Source of the DNA: Streptomyces griseorubiginosus | Lineage (GTDB): Bacteria > Actinomycetota > Actinomycetes > Streptomycetales > Streptomycetaceae | NCBI RefSeq assembly: GCF_017614965.1 | Contig: NZ_WVUG01000068.1 | Coordinates: 1-32,966, forward strand | Direction: 5' to 3' | DNA length: 32,966 nt | Shown here: in pieces, positions 7,961-15,681 of the stretch | Numbering within the stretch: the first letter of the stretch is position 1 | How the letters are laid out: each line of letters begins with the position of its first letter | The notes under the pieces: generated by a model | Database searches by the model: none | The model's input: the letters and a program-made list of their open reading frames with translations, nothing else | What the model was told of the DNA's origin: nothing | Program-made: the position numbers and the translations under genes

Positions 7961-7966
7961 ACCCTA
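7961..7966 (-). promoter_or_regulatory. Leaderless -10 element of the acyltransferase gene
   Basis: On the minus strand TAGGGT lies 7 nt before the ATG at 7953, matching TAnnnT. This supports the choice of start. Confidence 0.45.
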
Positions 7967-8150
7967 GCGGCGTCTGTGGGAATTCGTAAAACCGTCCATG
8001 TCATTCCTGCATAAGGCTGCGCAGGAACCCTTCGGTTACCCGGGAATTGCTGAAACAGGCATCTCCGTCCGCTGCCCTTATGCACAGGTTAGTCCGGATT
8101 ATTCAAGACAAAAAGACACAAAACGCGCCCTCTTGATGTGTCTGTGGTGA

Positions 8151-8162
8151 CAATTCGAATTG
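8151..8162. repeat. 12-bp perfect palindrome CAATTCGAATTG
   Basis: CAATTCGAATTG is fully self-complementary and very A/T-rich for this genome. It is an operator candidate in the A/T-richer intergenic stretch. No known binding protein is recognised. Confidence 0.5.
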
Positions 8163-8442
8163 CCTGCGAACGAGTTGTGTGGGCATGGAAACGATGCCGC
8201 GCATTTTCCTGTGTGAGTGCCCCGTCGAATTCCTGTGCGGGAGACCGGAGTTGGGGGTGTGTCGGAGGTGCGGGGAGTGGCCGCCTCCGCACAGTCCGGG
8301 CAAAGGTCGGGCACAGTGTGGCCGACGATGCCTCACCTGCCGCATACGCGGGCCTGGTTGGTGGCACGATGGTTCTGGCGGGGGTGTGCGGGCCGGGCAC
8401 CCCCGGGCCGGGAGAGCGGACCGACCGAGGGTGTGATCAGTT

Positions 8443-8637
8443 GTGGCCATTTCACTGTCTGTGGTGCTGCTGTTGGCGATCATCCTGGTGGTGTTGATCC
8501 GGGGCGGCTCCATCAAGGCCGGACCCGCCATCGTCGCGATCCTGTTCGGCTTCTTCCTCGCGTCGACCGGCATGGCCCCCTCGATCAACCGCTTCCTCAA
8601 CTCGATAGCGGAGACGATCAACTCGATCAGCTTCTGA
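8443..8637 (+). CDS. Small conserved membrane protein, 64 aa
   Basis: The frame starts at GTG and encodes a short hydrophobic protein. Residues 1-19 are one membrane segment (VAISLSVVLLLAIILVVLI), then a short basic loop RGGSIKAG, then a second segment PAIVAILFGFFLAST, and an amphipathic tail with SINRFLNSIAETINSISF. Third codon positions are strongly G/C, so the frame is real. From memory close copies occur in other Streptomyces, as an uncharacterised protein. Two membrane spans plus an amphipathic tail could suit a small regulator, a holin-like protein or an assembly factor, but nothing indicates which. There is no clear Shine-Dalgarno. It stands alone between the intergenic region and the lectin gene. 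Confidence 0.75.
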   Translation: MAISLSVVLLLAIILVVLIRGGSIKAGPAIVAILFGFFLASTGMAPSINRFLNSIAETINSISF

Positions 8638-8809
8638 CCGTCACGAGCGGTCGGGGTGCCGGCGCGGCGCTTTCCCGCCATGCCGCCGTCCCGCGGCGAC
8701 GCGCGCCCCGGCCGCCGGTTCGCCGTCGATCTTCTCCGTGACCCGGGAGGAAACGGGCACCCGGTCATCGCGCGGGACCGTACGGAAAATCCCCCCTTAA
8801 CCCGGACCA

Positions 8810-8834
8810 CCCCTCGCATTCACCTGCGAAGGGG
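8810..8834 (+). other. Hairpin in the 296-bp gap before the lectin gene
   Basis: CCCCTCGCA (8810-8818) and TGCGAAGGGG (8825-8834) form a 9-bp stem with one bulged base and a 6-nt loop. It lies about 170 nt after the small membrane gene and 100 nt before the lectin start, so it may be a terminator or part of the lectin leader. Apart from this and the lectin ribosome binding site, the 8638-8933 gap shows nothing I can name. Confidence 0.35.
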
Positions 8835-8933
8835 CTGAAAGCCCTGTGTTCGGGCCCGAGTCCGTCGAGCCAAGATCACCCTGCCAAGAAGGCGGGGCGA
8901 AGGGCGTCCCGCACGACGGAAGGATTCCCTCAC

Positions 8934-9428
8934 GTGCTGAAGAGATCCTGGGCGGCGCTGGCGGCGGGCGCGCTGACGGTCACGGCCCTGGCGGCGGCCG
9001 CGCCCTCGGCCGGCGCGGTCGACGTCTACTCGCGGGTGCAGAACTACAAGAGCGGCCGCTGTCTGTCGCTGGCCGGCGGCGGCTCCACGGCCGACGGCAC
9101 CAACGCCGTCATCTACACCTGCGGCACCGGCCACGAGCAGTACTGGTTCGAGGCCACGCCCTCCGGCGAGCTGCGCAACCTCAAGAGCGGCAAGTGCCTG
9201 TCCCTGGCGGGCGGAGGCGCCACGGCCAACGGCACCGAGGTGATCCTCTGGAGCTGCAACGGCCGCTCCGAGCAGGAGTGGGACTACTCGAGCACCGGCC
9301 AGCTCTACAACATCAAGGCCGGCAAGTGCATGTCCACGGCCGGCGGCGGAGGCACCGCCAACAACACCAAGGTGATCATCTACAGCTGCCTCGGCAGCAC
9401 CGAACAGGAATGGGACTGGATCGGCTGA
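8934..9428 (+). CDS. Secreted ricin B-type (beta-trefoil) lectin
   Basis: A 164-aa exported protein: signal peptide of about 28 residues (LKRSW, hydrophobic core, then PSAGA before VDVY), then exactly one beta-trefoil. The three subdomains are each complete. Their QxW motifs are QYW (69-71), QEW (114-116) and QEW (158-160), and each has a Cys pair 20 residues apart (43/63, 88/108, 132/152). The repeated block is KSGxCLSLAGGGxTANGT. Such modules bind galactose, xylan, arabinan or other glycans, usually attached to a hydrolase; here the lectin stands alone. The GTG start has ACGGAAGGA about 10 nt upstream. A strong terminator follows. It is notable that the window also encodes a ricin A-type protein. 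Confidence 0.92.
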   Translation: MLKRSWAALAAGALTVTALAAAAPSAGAVDVYSRVQNYKSGRCLSLAGGGSTADGTNAVIYTCGTGHEQYWFEATPSGELRNLKSGKCLSLAGGGATANGTEVILWSCNGRSEQEWDYSSTGQLYNIKAGKCMSTAGGGGTANNTKVIIYSCLGSTEQEWDWIG

Positions 9429-9447
9429 CAGTCCCCCGGAAAAACGA

Positions 9448-9495
9448 CTCTGGCCCGGATCGGTGAGTGAACCCACTCGCCGATCCGGGCCAGAG
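9448..9495. terminator. Strong bidirectional terminator, 22-bp stem
   Basis: The arm at 9448-9469 (CTCTGGCCCGGATCGG...) pairs with 9474-9495 over 22 bp with one G-U wobble around the loop AACC. It lies 19 nt after the lectin stop and 9 nt past the 3' end of the minus-strand tRNA-Gly, so it can end both transcripts. Confidence 0.85.
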
Positions 9496-9504
9496 CCATG
9501 CCAG

Positions 9505-9575
9505 AGCGGGCGACGGGAATCGAACCCGCGTAGCCAGTTTGGAAGACTGGGGCTCTACCATTGAGCTACGCCCGC
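9505..9575 (-). tRNA. tRNA-Gly (anticodon TCC)
   Basis: On the minus strand 71 nt fold as a cloverleaf: acceptor GCGGGCG/CGCCCGC with U discriminator, D-arm GCTC/GAGC, anticodon stem CCAGT/ACTGG with loop CTTCCAA (anticodon TCC), and T-loop TTCGAAT. The CCA end is not encoded. Confidence 0.96.
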
Positions 9576-9617
9576 ACACAGCGCGCCGCAGGTCGGAAAG
9601 ACCGCGGCACTGGAGGC

Positions 9618-9623
9618 ATCGTA
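9618..9623 (-). promoter_or_regulatory. Possible -10 element of tRNA-Gly
   Basis: TACGAT on the minus strand fits TAnnnT and would start a transcript about 35 nt before the mature tRNA 5' end. Confidence 0.4.
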
Positions 9624-9743
9624 GCGGGTCGGCGCGCCCGGCCGCACACCGCATTGCCCGGCCGCCCCGCCCCCGCGCCCCCGCTCCGGAAATGCGCGGC
9701 CCCCGGCTGGGGAAATGCGGCGGCCTCACTGCCTGCGGCCATG

Positions 9744-9749
9744 TACCCT
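9744..9749 (+). promoter_or_regulatory. Possible -10 element of tRNA-Pro
   Basis: TACCCT fits TAnnnT. Transcription would begin around 9756, a few nucleotides before the mature 5' end at 9765. Confidence 0.4.
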
Positions 9750-9764
9750 ACGTGTCGCACCAGA

Positions 9765-9841
9765 CGGGGTGTGGCGCAGCTTGGTAGCGCGTCCGCTTTG
9801 GGAGCGGAAGGCCGTGGGTTCAAATCCCGCCACCCCGACCA
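9765..9841 (+). tRNA. tRNA-Pro (anticodon TGG)
   Basis: 77 nt including an encoded CCA: acceptor CGGGGTG/CACCCCG with A discriminator, D-arm GCGC/GCGC, anticodon stem TCCGC/GCGGA with loop TTTGGGA (anticodon TGG), and T-arm GTGGG-TTCAAAT-CCCGC. Confidence 0.96.
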
Positions 9842-9842
9842 C

Positions 9843-9865
9843 GTGATCACCGAGTGATCACCTTT
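9843..9865 (+). terminator. Tandem GTGATCAC hairpin after tRNA-Pro
   Basis: GTGATCAC-CGA-GTGATCAC (9843-9861) forms a perfect 8-bp stem with a 3-nt loop directly after the encoded CCA, followed by CTTT. Each half is itself a palindrome, so it could also be a double operator upstream of tig. Confidence 0.55.
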
Positions 9866-9886
9866 GGGGCGTGTCGCCGCTGCCGT

Positions 9887-9892
9887 TACTAT
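9887..9892 (+). promoter_or_regulatory. Likely -10 element of tig
   Basis: TACTAT matches TAnnnT. A start near 9899 leaves a leader of about 110 nt before the GTG. Confidence 0.45.
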
Positions 9893-10009
9893 GCAAGCTG
9901 CACGCCCGTGTGTCTCTCCTCTACGAAGCAGTCCTCCGGGCGGCGAATCCGCCGGAGCCGTTCTGGCCCCGGCAGAATCCGAGAAGTCAGCCATCAAGGA
10001 GACCGAACC

Positions 10010-11422
10010 GTGAAGAGCGCCGTGGAGACCCTGAACCCGACCCGGGTTCGGCTCACTGTCGAGGTGCCCTTCGAGGAGCTCAAGGACAGCCTCGACGCGG
10101 CGTACAAGAAGATCAACCAGCAGGTCACGGTGAAGGGCTTCCGCAAGGGCAAGATCCCTGCCCGCGTCATCGACCAGCGGTTCGGCCGCGGTGCGGTCCT
10201 GGAGGAGGCGGTCAACGACGCGCTTCCGAAGTTCTACACCGAGGCGGTCAACGAGGCCGAGATCGACGTCCTCGGCCAGCCCGAGGTCGACATCACGGAG
10301 CTGAAGGACGGCGAGACGCTGAACTTCACCGCCGAGGTCGACGTCCGCCCGGCCCTGGAGATCCCGGACTACTCCGGCATCGAGGTCGAGGTCGACGCCG
10401 TCGAGGTCACCGACGAGGACATCGAGAAGTCGGTCGAGCAGCTCCGCGAGCGCTTCGCCTCCACCTCCCCGGTCGAGCGCGCCGCCGAGGACGGCGACGT
10501 GGTCACCATCGACCTGGAGGCCAAGGTCGACGGCGAGGTCCTCGAGGACGGCATCGCCAGCGGCGTCTCCTACACCATCGGCTCCGGCGAGCTGCTGGAC
10601 GGCATCGACGACGCCGTGAAGGGCCTGGAGGCCGGTGGCGAGGCCACCTTCACCTCCGAGCTCAAGGGCGGCTCCGCGGCCGGCAAGGAGGCCGAGGTCA
10701 CCGTCAAGGTCACCCAGGTCGCCGCGCGCGAACTGCCCGAGCTGGACGACGACTTCGCGCAGCTCGCCTCCGAGTTCGACACCCTCGAGGAGCTCAGGGC
10801 CGACAGCCGCAAGCGCCTGGAGAACATGAAGCAGTACGACCAGGCCACGCAGGCCCAGGAGCGCGTCCTGGAGAAGCTGCTGGAGCTCGTCGAGGTGCCC
10901 GTCCCCGAGAAGCTGCTCGAGGACGAGATCAACACCCGCAAGCACAACCTGGAGCACCACCAGCTCGGCCAGATGGGCCTCACCCTCGACAAGTACCTGG
11001 AGATCCAGGGCAAGACCGCCGAGGAGTTCGAGACCGAGACCCGCGAGGCGGCGGTCAAGGGCATCAAGACCCAGTTCGTCCTCGACGAGCTGGTCAAGCA
11101 GGAGAAGCTGAACGTCAACCAGGAGGAGCTCACCGAGCACCTCATGCGTCGCGCGGCCTCCTCCGGCATGTCCCCCGACCAGTTCGCCCAGGCCGTCGTC
11201 GAGGGCGGCCAGGTGCCGCTGCTGGTCGGCGAGGTCGCCCGCGGCAAGGCCCTCGCGGTCGTCGTCGAGGCCGCCACCGTCAAGGACACCAACGGCGAGA
11301 TCGTCGACCTGGACGACGAGGAGGACGAGGCCGCCGAGGCGACCGAGGAGGCCACCGCGGAGGCGGCCACCGAGGACGCTCCGGCCGAGGACGCCGCGGC
11401 CGGGGAGAAGACCGAGGGCTGA
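10010..11422 (+). CDS. tig: Trigger factor, ribosome-associated chaperone/PPIase
   Basis: A 470-aa protein. The N-terminal ribosome-binding domain carries the signature GFRKGKIP at 43-50, which docks on L23. An FKBP-type peptidyl-prolyl isomerase domain follows at about 155-240 (GDVVTIDLEAKVDG through GSGELLDGIDDAVKGLEAG), then the helical C-terminal arms. The last 35 or so residues are an Asp/Glu/Ala-rich tail, common in actinobacterial homologues. It catches nascent chains at the exit tunnel. The GTG start has AAGGAGA 7-8 nt upstream and matches the usual N-terminus (KSAVETLNPTRVRL); upstream in-frame codons are not conserved. It heads the tig-clpP1-clpP2-clpX block but is separated from clpP1 by a strong terminator. 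Confidence 0.97.
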   Translation: MKSAVETLNPTRVRLTVEVPFEELKDSLDAAYKKINQQVTVKGFRKGKIPARVIDQRFGRGAVLEEAVNDALPKFYTEAVNEAEIDVLGQPEVDITELKDGETLNFTAEVDVRPALEIPDYSGIEVEVDAVEVTDEDIEKSVEQLRERFASTSPVERAAEDGDVVTIDLEAKVDGEVLEDGIASGVSYTIGSGELLDGIDDAVKGLEAGGEATFTSELKGGSAAGKEAEVTVKVTQVAARELPELDDDFAQLASEFDTLEELRADSRKRLENMKQYDQATQAQERVLEKLLELVEVPVPEKLLEDEINTRKHNLEHHQLGQMGLTLDKYLEIQGKTAEEFETETREAAVKGIKTQFVLDELVKQEKLNVNQEELTEHLMRRAASSGMSPDQFAQAVVEGGQVPLLVGEVARGKALAVVVEAATVKDTNGEIVDLDDEEDEAAEATEEATAEAATEDAPAEDAAAGEKTEG

Positions 11423-11445
11423 CGCCCGAGGCGCCTGGAGATGTC

Positions 11446-11488
11446 GTGGGGAAGGGCCCGGGGACGTGTTCCCCGGGCCCTTCCCCAC
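11446..11488 (+). terminator. tig terminator, 19-bp perfect stem
   Basis: Arms 11446-11464 and 11470-11488 (GTGGGGAAGGGCCCGG... and its complement) pair without mismatch around CGTGT, 23 nt after the tig stop. Confidence 0.88.
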
Positions 11489-11511
11489 ATACGGCGCGGG
11501 GGCGCCCGCCG

Positions 11512-11529
11512 CTACGCCCCCGGCGAACA
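11512..11529 (-). promoter_or_regulatory. Candidate ClgR box upstream of clpP1
   Basis: Read on the minus strand, TGTTCGCCGGGGGCGTAG has the CGC-N5-GCG core with A/T-rich flanks described for the Clp gene regulator ClgR. It lies about 50-67 nt upstream of the inferred clpP1 transcription start, a typical activator position. ClgR is known to activate clpP1clpP2 in Streptomyces; binding here is inferred. Confidence 0.55.
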
Positions 11530-11566
11530 CCCCCGTTACCGGGATTCCCCGGAGGGACCAGCGCGT

Positions 11567-11572
11567 TAGGGT
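11567..11572 (+). promoter_or_regulatory. Likely -10 element of clpP1
   Basis: TAGGGT fits TAnnnT. Transcription near 11579 gives a leader of about 84 nt. Confidence 0.5.
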
Positions 11573-11662
11573 CCATGAGTACGAGGGCAGGGGAGTCCCC
11601 GTTGCCCCCGGCAGTACACGTGAAGACGGCCCGGCGCCGTCGTAAGACGAGCAGGTGGATAC

Positions 11663-12286
11663 GTGACGAATCTGATGCCCTCCGCCGCCGGCGAGCCTTC
11701 CATCGGTGGTGGCCTCGGCGACCAGGTCTACAACCGGCTGCTCAACGAGCGGATCATCTTCCTCGGCCAGCCGGTCGACGACGACATCGCGAACAAGATC
11801 ACCGCACAGTTGCTGCTCCTTGCCGCGGCCGACCCCGACAAGGACATCAACCTCTACATCAACAGCCCGGGCGGCTCGATCACGGCCGGCATGGCGATCT
11901 ACGACACCATGCAGTTCATCAAGAACGACGTGATGACGATCGCCATGGGCCTCGCCGCCTCCATGGGCCAGTTCCTGCTCAGCGCGGGCACCCCGGGCAA
12001 GCGGTTCGCCCTCCCGAACGCCGAGATCCTGATCCACCAGCCCTCCGCCGGTCTGGCCGGTTCTGCCTCGGACATCAAGATCCACGCCGAGCGGCTGCTG
12101 CACACCAAGAAGCGCATGGCCGAGCTCACGGCCCAGCACACCGGCCAGACCGTCGAGCAGATCACCCGCGACTCGGACCGCGACCGCTGGTTCGACCCGC
12201 AGGAGGCCAAGGAGTACGGCCTCATCGACGACGTCATCACCACGGCTGCCGGCATCCCGGGCGGCGGCGGCACCACCGGGGCCTGA
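11663..12286 (+). CDS. clpP1: ATP-dependent Clp protease proteolytic subunit ClpP1
   Basis: A 207-aa serine peptidase. The catalytic triad is Ser100 (GLAASMGQ), His125 (ILIHQP) and Asp174 (DRDRWF), with exactly the spacing of E. coli ClpP (25 and 49 residues). INSPGGSITAGMAIYDTM and the handle helix are intact. It forms heptameric rings with ClpP2 and degrades substrates unfolded by ClpX or ClpC. The GTG start at 11663 gives the usual actinobacterial N-terminus and is preceded by GCAGGTGG. It is co-transcribed with clpP2 (50-nt gap) and probably activated by ClgR. Confidence 0.96.
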   Translation: MTNLMPSAAGEPSIGGGLGDQVYNRLLNERIIFLGQPVDDDIANKITAQLLLLAAADPDKDINLYINSPGGSITAGMAIYDTMQFIKNDVMTIAMGLAASMGQFLLSAGTPGKRFALPNAEILIHQPSAGLAGSASDIKIHAERLLHTKKRMAELTAQHTGQTVEQITRDSDRDRWFDPQEAKEYGLIDDVITTAAGIPGGGGTTGA

Positions 12287-12336
12287 GGCCCCAGGACAGC
12301 CCCCAGCCGACCGCCACAGCCCCTAGGAGACAGACA

Positions 12337-13017
12337 GTGAACGACTTCCCCGGCAGCGGCCTGTACGACCGCACACGCGCCGAGTACACGGGTCCCGCCG
12401 CCGAGTCCCGCTACGTGATCCCCCGCTTCGTCGAGCGCACCTCGCAGGGCATCCGCGAGTACGACCCGTACGCGAAGCTCTTCGAGGAGCGCGTGATCTT
12501 CCTCGGCGTGCAGATCGACGACGCCTCCGCCAACGACGTCATGGCGCAGCTGCTGTGCCTGGAGTCGATGGACCCCGACCGGGACATCTCGGTCTACATC
12601 AACAGCCCCGGCGGCTCCTTCACGGCGCTCACCGCGATCTACGACACGATGCAGTTCGTGAAGCCCGACATCCAGACGGTCTGCATGGGCCAGGCGGCCT
12701 CCGCCGCCGCCGTCCTGCTGGCCGCCGGTTCGCCGGGCAAGCGCATGGCGCTGCCCAACGCCCGCGTGCTGATCCACCAGCCCTACAGCGAGACGGGCCG
12801 CGGTCAGGTCTCCGACCTGGAGATCGCCGCCAACGAAATCCTCCGGATGCGCTCGCAGCTGGAGGAGATGCTGGCCAAGCACTCGACCACGCCGATCGAG
12901 AAGATCCGCGAGGACATCGAGCGCGACAAGATCCTCACGGCCGAGGACGCGCTGTCGTACGGCCTGATCGACCAGATCATCTCCACCCGGAAGATGAACA
13001 ACGCGGCCGTCCGCTGA
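12337..13017 (+). CDS. clpP2: ATP-dependent Clp protease proteolytic subunit ClpP2
   Basis: A 226-aa second ClpP paralogue with an N-terminal extension (about 20 residues longer than ClpP1) that is probably removed by processing. Ser122 (MGQAASAAA), His147 (VLIHQPYS) and Asp197 (IERDKIL) make the triad. Actinobacterial ClpP1 and ClpP2 form mixed two-ring particles. The GTG start has TAGGAGA 7 nt upstream. The last residues (STRKMNNAAVR) differ from ClpP1, as expected for the face that docks the unfoldase. It follows clpP1 in one operon. Confidence 0.96.
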   Translation: MNDFPGSGLYDRTRAEYTGPAAESRYVIPRFVERTSQGIREYDPYAKLFEERVIFLGVQIDDASANDVMAQLLCLESMDPDRDISVYINSPGGSFTALTAIYDTMQFVKPDIQTVCMGQAASAAAVLLAAGSPGKRMALPNARVLIHQPYSETGRGQVSDLEIAANEILRMRSQLEEMLAKHSTTPIEKIREDIERDKILTAEDALSYGLIDQIISTRKMNNAAVR

Positions 13018-13038
13018 CGAAGAAGCGGGCGGAAGCTG

Positions 13039-13044
13039 TATCGT
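13039..13044 (+). promoter_or_regulatory. Possible -10 element of clpX
   Basis: TATCGT matches TAnnnT, 22 nt past the clpP2 stop. Transcription would begin near 13051, at the left arm of the leader foldback, giving a leader of about 155 nt. Confidence 0.4.
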
Positions 13045-13050
13045 CTGCCG

Positions 13051-13129
13051 CCCCTTGGCACGGTTGGTGTGCTTTGACACGCTGCACGTCACAGTGAACC
13101 GCGCCAAGGGGGGCCCGAACGGGGGGCCC
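13051..13129 (+). other. Large foldback in the clpP2-clpX intergenic leader
   Basis: CCCCTTGGCACGGTT (13051-13065) pairs with AACCGCGCCAAGGGG (13097-13111) over 15 positions with one mismatch. It encloses a 31-nt loop that itself contains GTGT...ACAC arms. A second small hairpin of two GGGCCC units (13111-13116 and 13124-13129) follows at once. It could end part of the clpP1P2 transcript, or control clpX from its leader. Confidence 0.5.
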
Positions 13130-13205
13130 GGCAAGGTACCGTCGGAATAGGCAGCACCAGGAGCCGCTGGATCTAGGCGTCTCCCAGGCGAAGGGGAAGC
13201 ACACC

Positions 13206-14495
<1,290 letters not shown>

Positions 14496-14512
14496 CGGTA
14501 CGCACACGCGCA

Positions 14513-14540
14513 GGGGCCCCGGTCAACCGACCGGGGCCCC
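14513..14540. terminator. clpX terminator, 12-bp perfect stem
   Basis: GGGGCCCCGGTC (14513-14524) pairs with GACCGGGGCCCC (14529-14540) around AACC and is followed by TT. It lies between convergent genes and may serve both. Confidence 0.82.
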
Positions 14541-14566
14541 TTCGTGGTTGAGGCGTCCGCCGCCCG

Positions 14567-15544
14567 TCAGGCCTTGACGCGGACGTCGTTGCGGAGCTTG
14601 GCCGCCAGCGCCGCCGTGTCGTCGACCGACGCGGCCGAGCCGGTGGTGAGGGAGGCGAGGCTGAAGGCCGTGACGTCGGCGACCGTGCTGTGGTCGCCCC
14701 AGATGCAGATCGGCATCTCGAAGGTCTTCGGGGCACCCGCGCTCGTCGACGAGGTGCCGTCGTTCTCGAACTGCGCCACCTGGCACTTCATGATGCCGTT
14801 GGCGAAGCCGGCCGGGTGCACCACCTGCGGGCTGCCGAGCAGCTTGCCCTTGGTGTCCTTGTCCTTCGTCGCCTCGGACTTGACCTTCGCGAACATGGCG
14901 TCGACGACCGCCTCCGGGTCGTCGATGGTGCCGTAGACGCCGCCGAAGGTCAGGTTCGACTCGGACAGCCCGCTGCCCTTGGTGTACCCAGCGCTGACGT
15001 CCTGCGGGTTCTTCACGCCCCACTTCTCGAAGTCGGCCTTGTCCTCGTCGCTGAACGAGTCCGAACTGTCCGCGCTGTTCGACTTCTTGTAGGTGCCGCC
15101 GATGACGGTCGCCGGAGTCGTCAGCTTGTGCGCGCCGTCGTTGGCGATGCCACCGCCGCCCCCGCTGCCGCTGCTCCCGCCGACCACGAACCACAGGCCG
15201 ACACCGATCGCCGCCACGACCGCCACCGCGCCGATGATCAGCCCCGTCTTCTTCTTGCCGCCGCCGGGCACGGGCGGCTGCGGGACGGTGTAGGGCTGCT
15301 GGCCGTAAGGCGGCTGTCCGTAGGGCGGCGGCTGCTGCCCGTACGGGTTCTGCTGCGGCGGCACCCCCTGCGGCGGCTGCTGCGGATAGCCGTACCCGGG
15401 CTGCGGGGGCGCCGGCGGCTGCTGGGGGTATCCGTAGCCGGGCTGGGGCGCCTGCGGCGGCTGCTGGCCGTAGGGCCCTGGCTGACCGTACGGCCCGGGC
15501 TGCTGGGGCTGCCCGCCGTACGGGCCCGGCTGGTTGTAACTCAT
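14567..15544 (-). CDS. Proline/glycine/tyrosine-rich single-span membrane protein of unknown function
   Basis: A 325-aa protein. Residues 1-95 are low-complexity and cytoplasmic, with repeats such as PGPYG and a tandem PGYGYPQQPP unit (GPYG, QQPP, YGYP). After KKK, residues about 100-122 form one membrane span (GLIIGAVAVVAAIGVGLWFVV). A short Gly/Ser linker leads to an extracellular domain of about 190 residues with two Cys (MKCQV and PICIW) that may pair. The type is widespread in Streptomyces, with the Pro-rich tail thought to cluster or bind partners, but I cannot name a function. The ATG was chosen because GGAGGGG lies about 8 nt upstream and the repeats start at once. It lies between clpX and valS, transcribed away from valS. 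Confidence 0.85.
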   Translation of the reverse strand: MSYNQPGPYGGQPQQPGPYGQPGPYGQQPPQAPQPGYGYPQQPPAPPQPGYGYPQQPPQGVPPQQNPYGQQPPPYGQPPYGQQPYTVPQPPVPGGGKKKTGLIIGAVAVVAAIGVGLWFVVGGSSGSGGGGGIANDGAHKLTTPATVIGGTYKKSNSADSSDSFSDEDKADFEKWGVKNPQDVSAGYTKGSGLSESNLTFGGVYGTIDDPEAVVDAMFAKVKSEATKDKDTKGKLLGSPQVVHPAGFANGIMKCQVAQFENDGTSSTSAGAPKTFEMPICIWGDHSTVADVTAFSLASLTTGSAASVDDTAALAAKLRNDVRVKA

Positions 15545-15669
15545 TTCTGGGTTCCCCTCCAGAATGTTTATGTGGTGCCGACATCCTGGCGCAGGCACGA
15601 ACGGCGCACCCCATCGGGGCCCCTACCGTTACAGAGCAAACACGTTTCGGGACACACCCGCGACACCCC

Positions 15670-15675
15670 TAAACT
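15670..15675 (+). promoter_or_regulatory. Leaderless -10 element of valS
   Basis: TAAACT lies exactly 6 nt before the GTG at 15682, so transcription should begin at or next to the start codon. There is no Shine-Dalgarno. Confidence 0.6.
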
Positions 15676-15681
15676 GACCCC

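Larger units (their letters stand above)
7954..8442. other. 489-bp intergenic region, partly A/T-richer
   Basis: No convincing gene was found. The part from about 7980 to 8230 is visibly richer in A/T than anything else in the window. It holds a 9-bp inverted repeat TGCATAAGG (8008-8016) / CCTTATGCA (8076-8084) and a 12-bp palindrome at 8151-8162. Short frames on both strands (for example 8194-8436 plus and 8099-8314 minus, both Cys-rich) lack the expected third-position G/C bias along their length. The region probably carries the promoter and control sites of the small membrane protein downstream. Confidence 0.5.

Noticed and set aside
8099..8314. Minus-strand short frame starting MPDLCPDCAEAATP
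   Set aside because: The second half is A/T-rich at third positions and no promoter or ribosome binding site is evident.
8194..8436. Cys-rich short frame (MPRIFLCECPVEFLCG...) before the 64-aa gene
   Set aside because: Third-position G/C bias is lost after the first 25 codons and there is no ribosome binding site. A weak possibility only.
8638..8933. Riboswitch (c-di-AMP/ydaO type) upstream of the secreted lectin
   Set aside because: Hairpins are present, but the conserved ydaO core could not be matched by eye. A covariance-model scan would decide it.
9566..12139. Very long open frame on the minus strand spanning two tRNAs, tig and clpP1
   Set aside because: It is the antisense shadow of G/C-biased codons. 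It crosses tRNA genes and terminators and encodes a repetitive Leu/Asp/Gly-rich sequence.
9871..12336. Very long plus-strand open frame reading through tig and clpP1 into clpP2
   Set aside because: Only the part from 12337 is a gene (clpP2). The rest is an out-of-phase Arg/Gly/Pro-rich reading of tig and clpP1 and crosses a 19-bp terminator hairpin.
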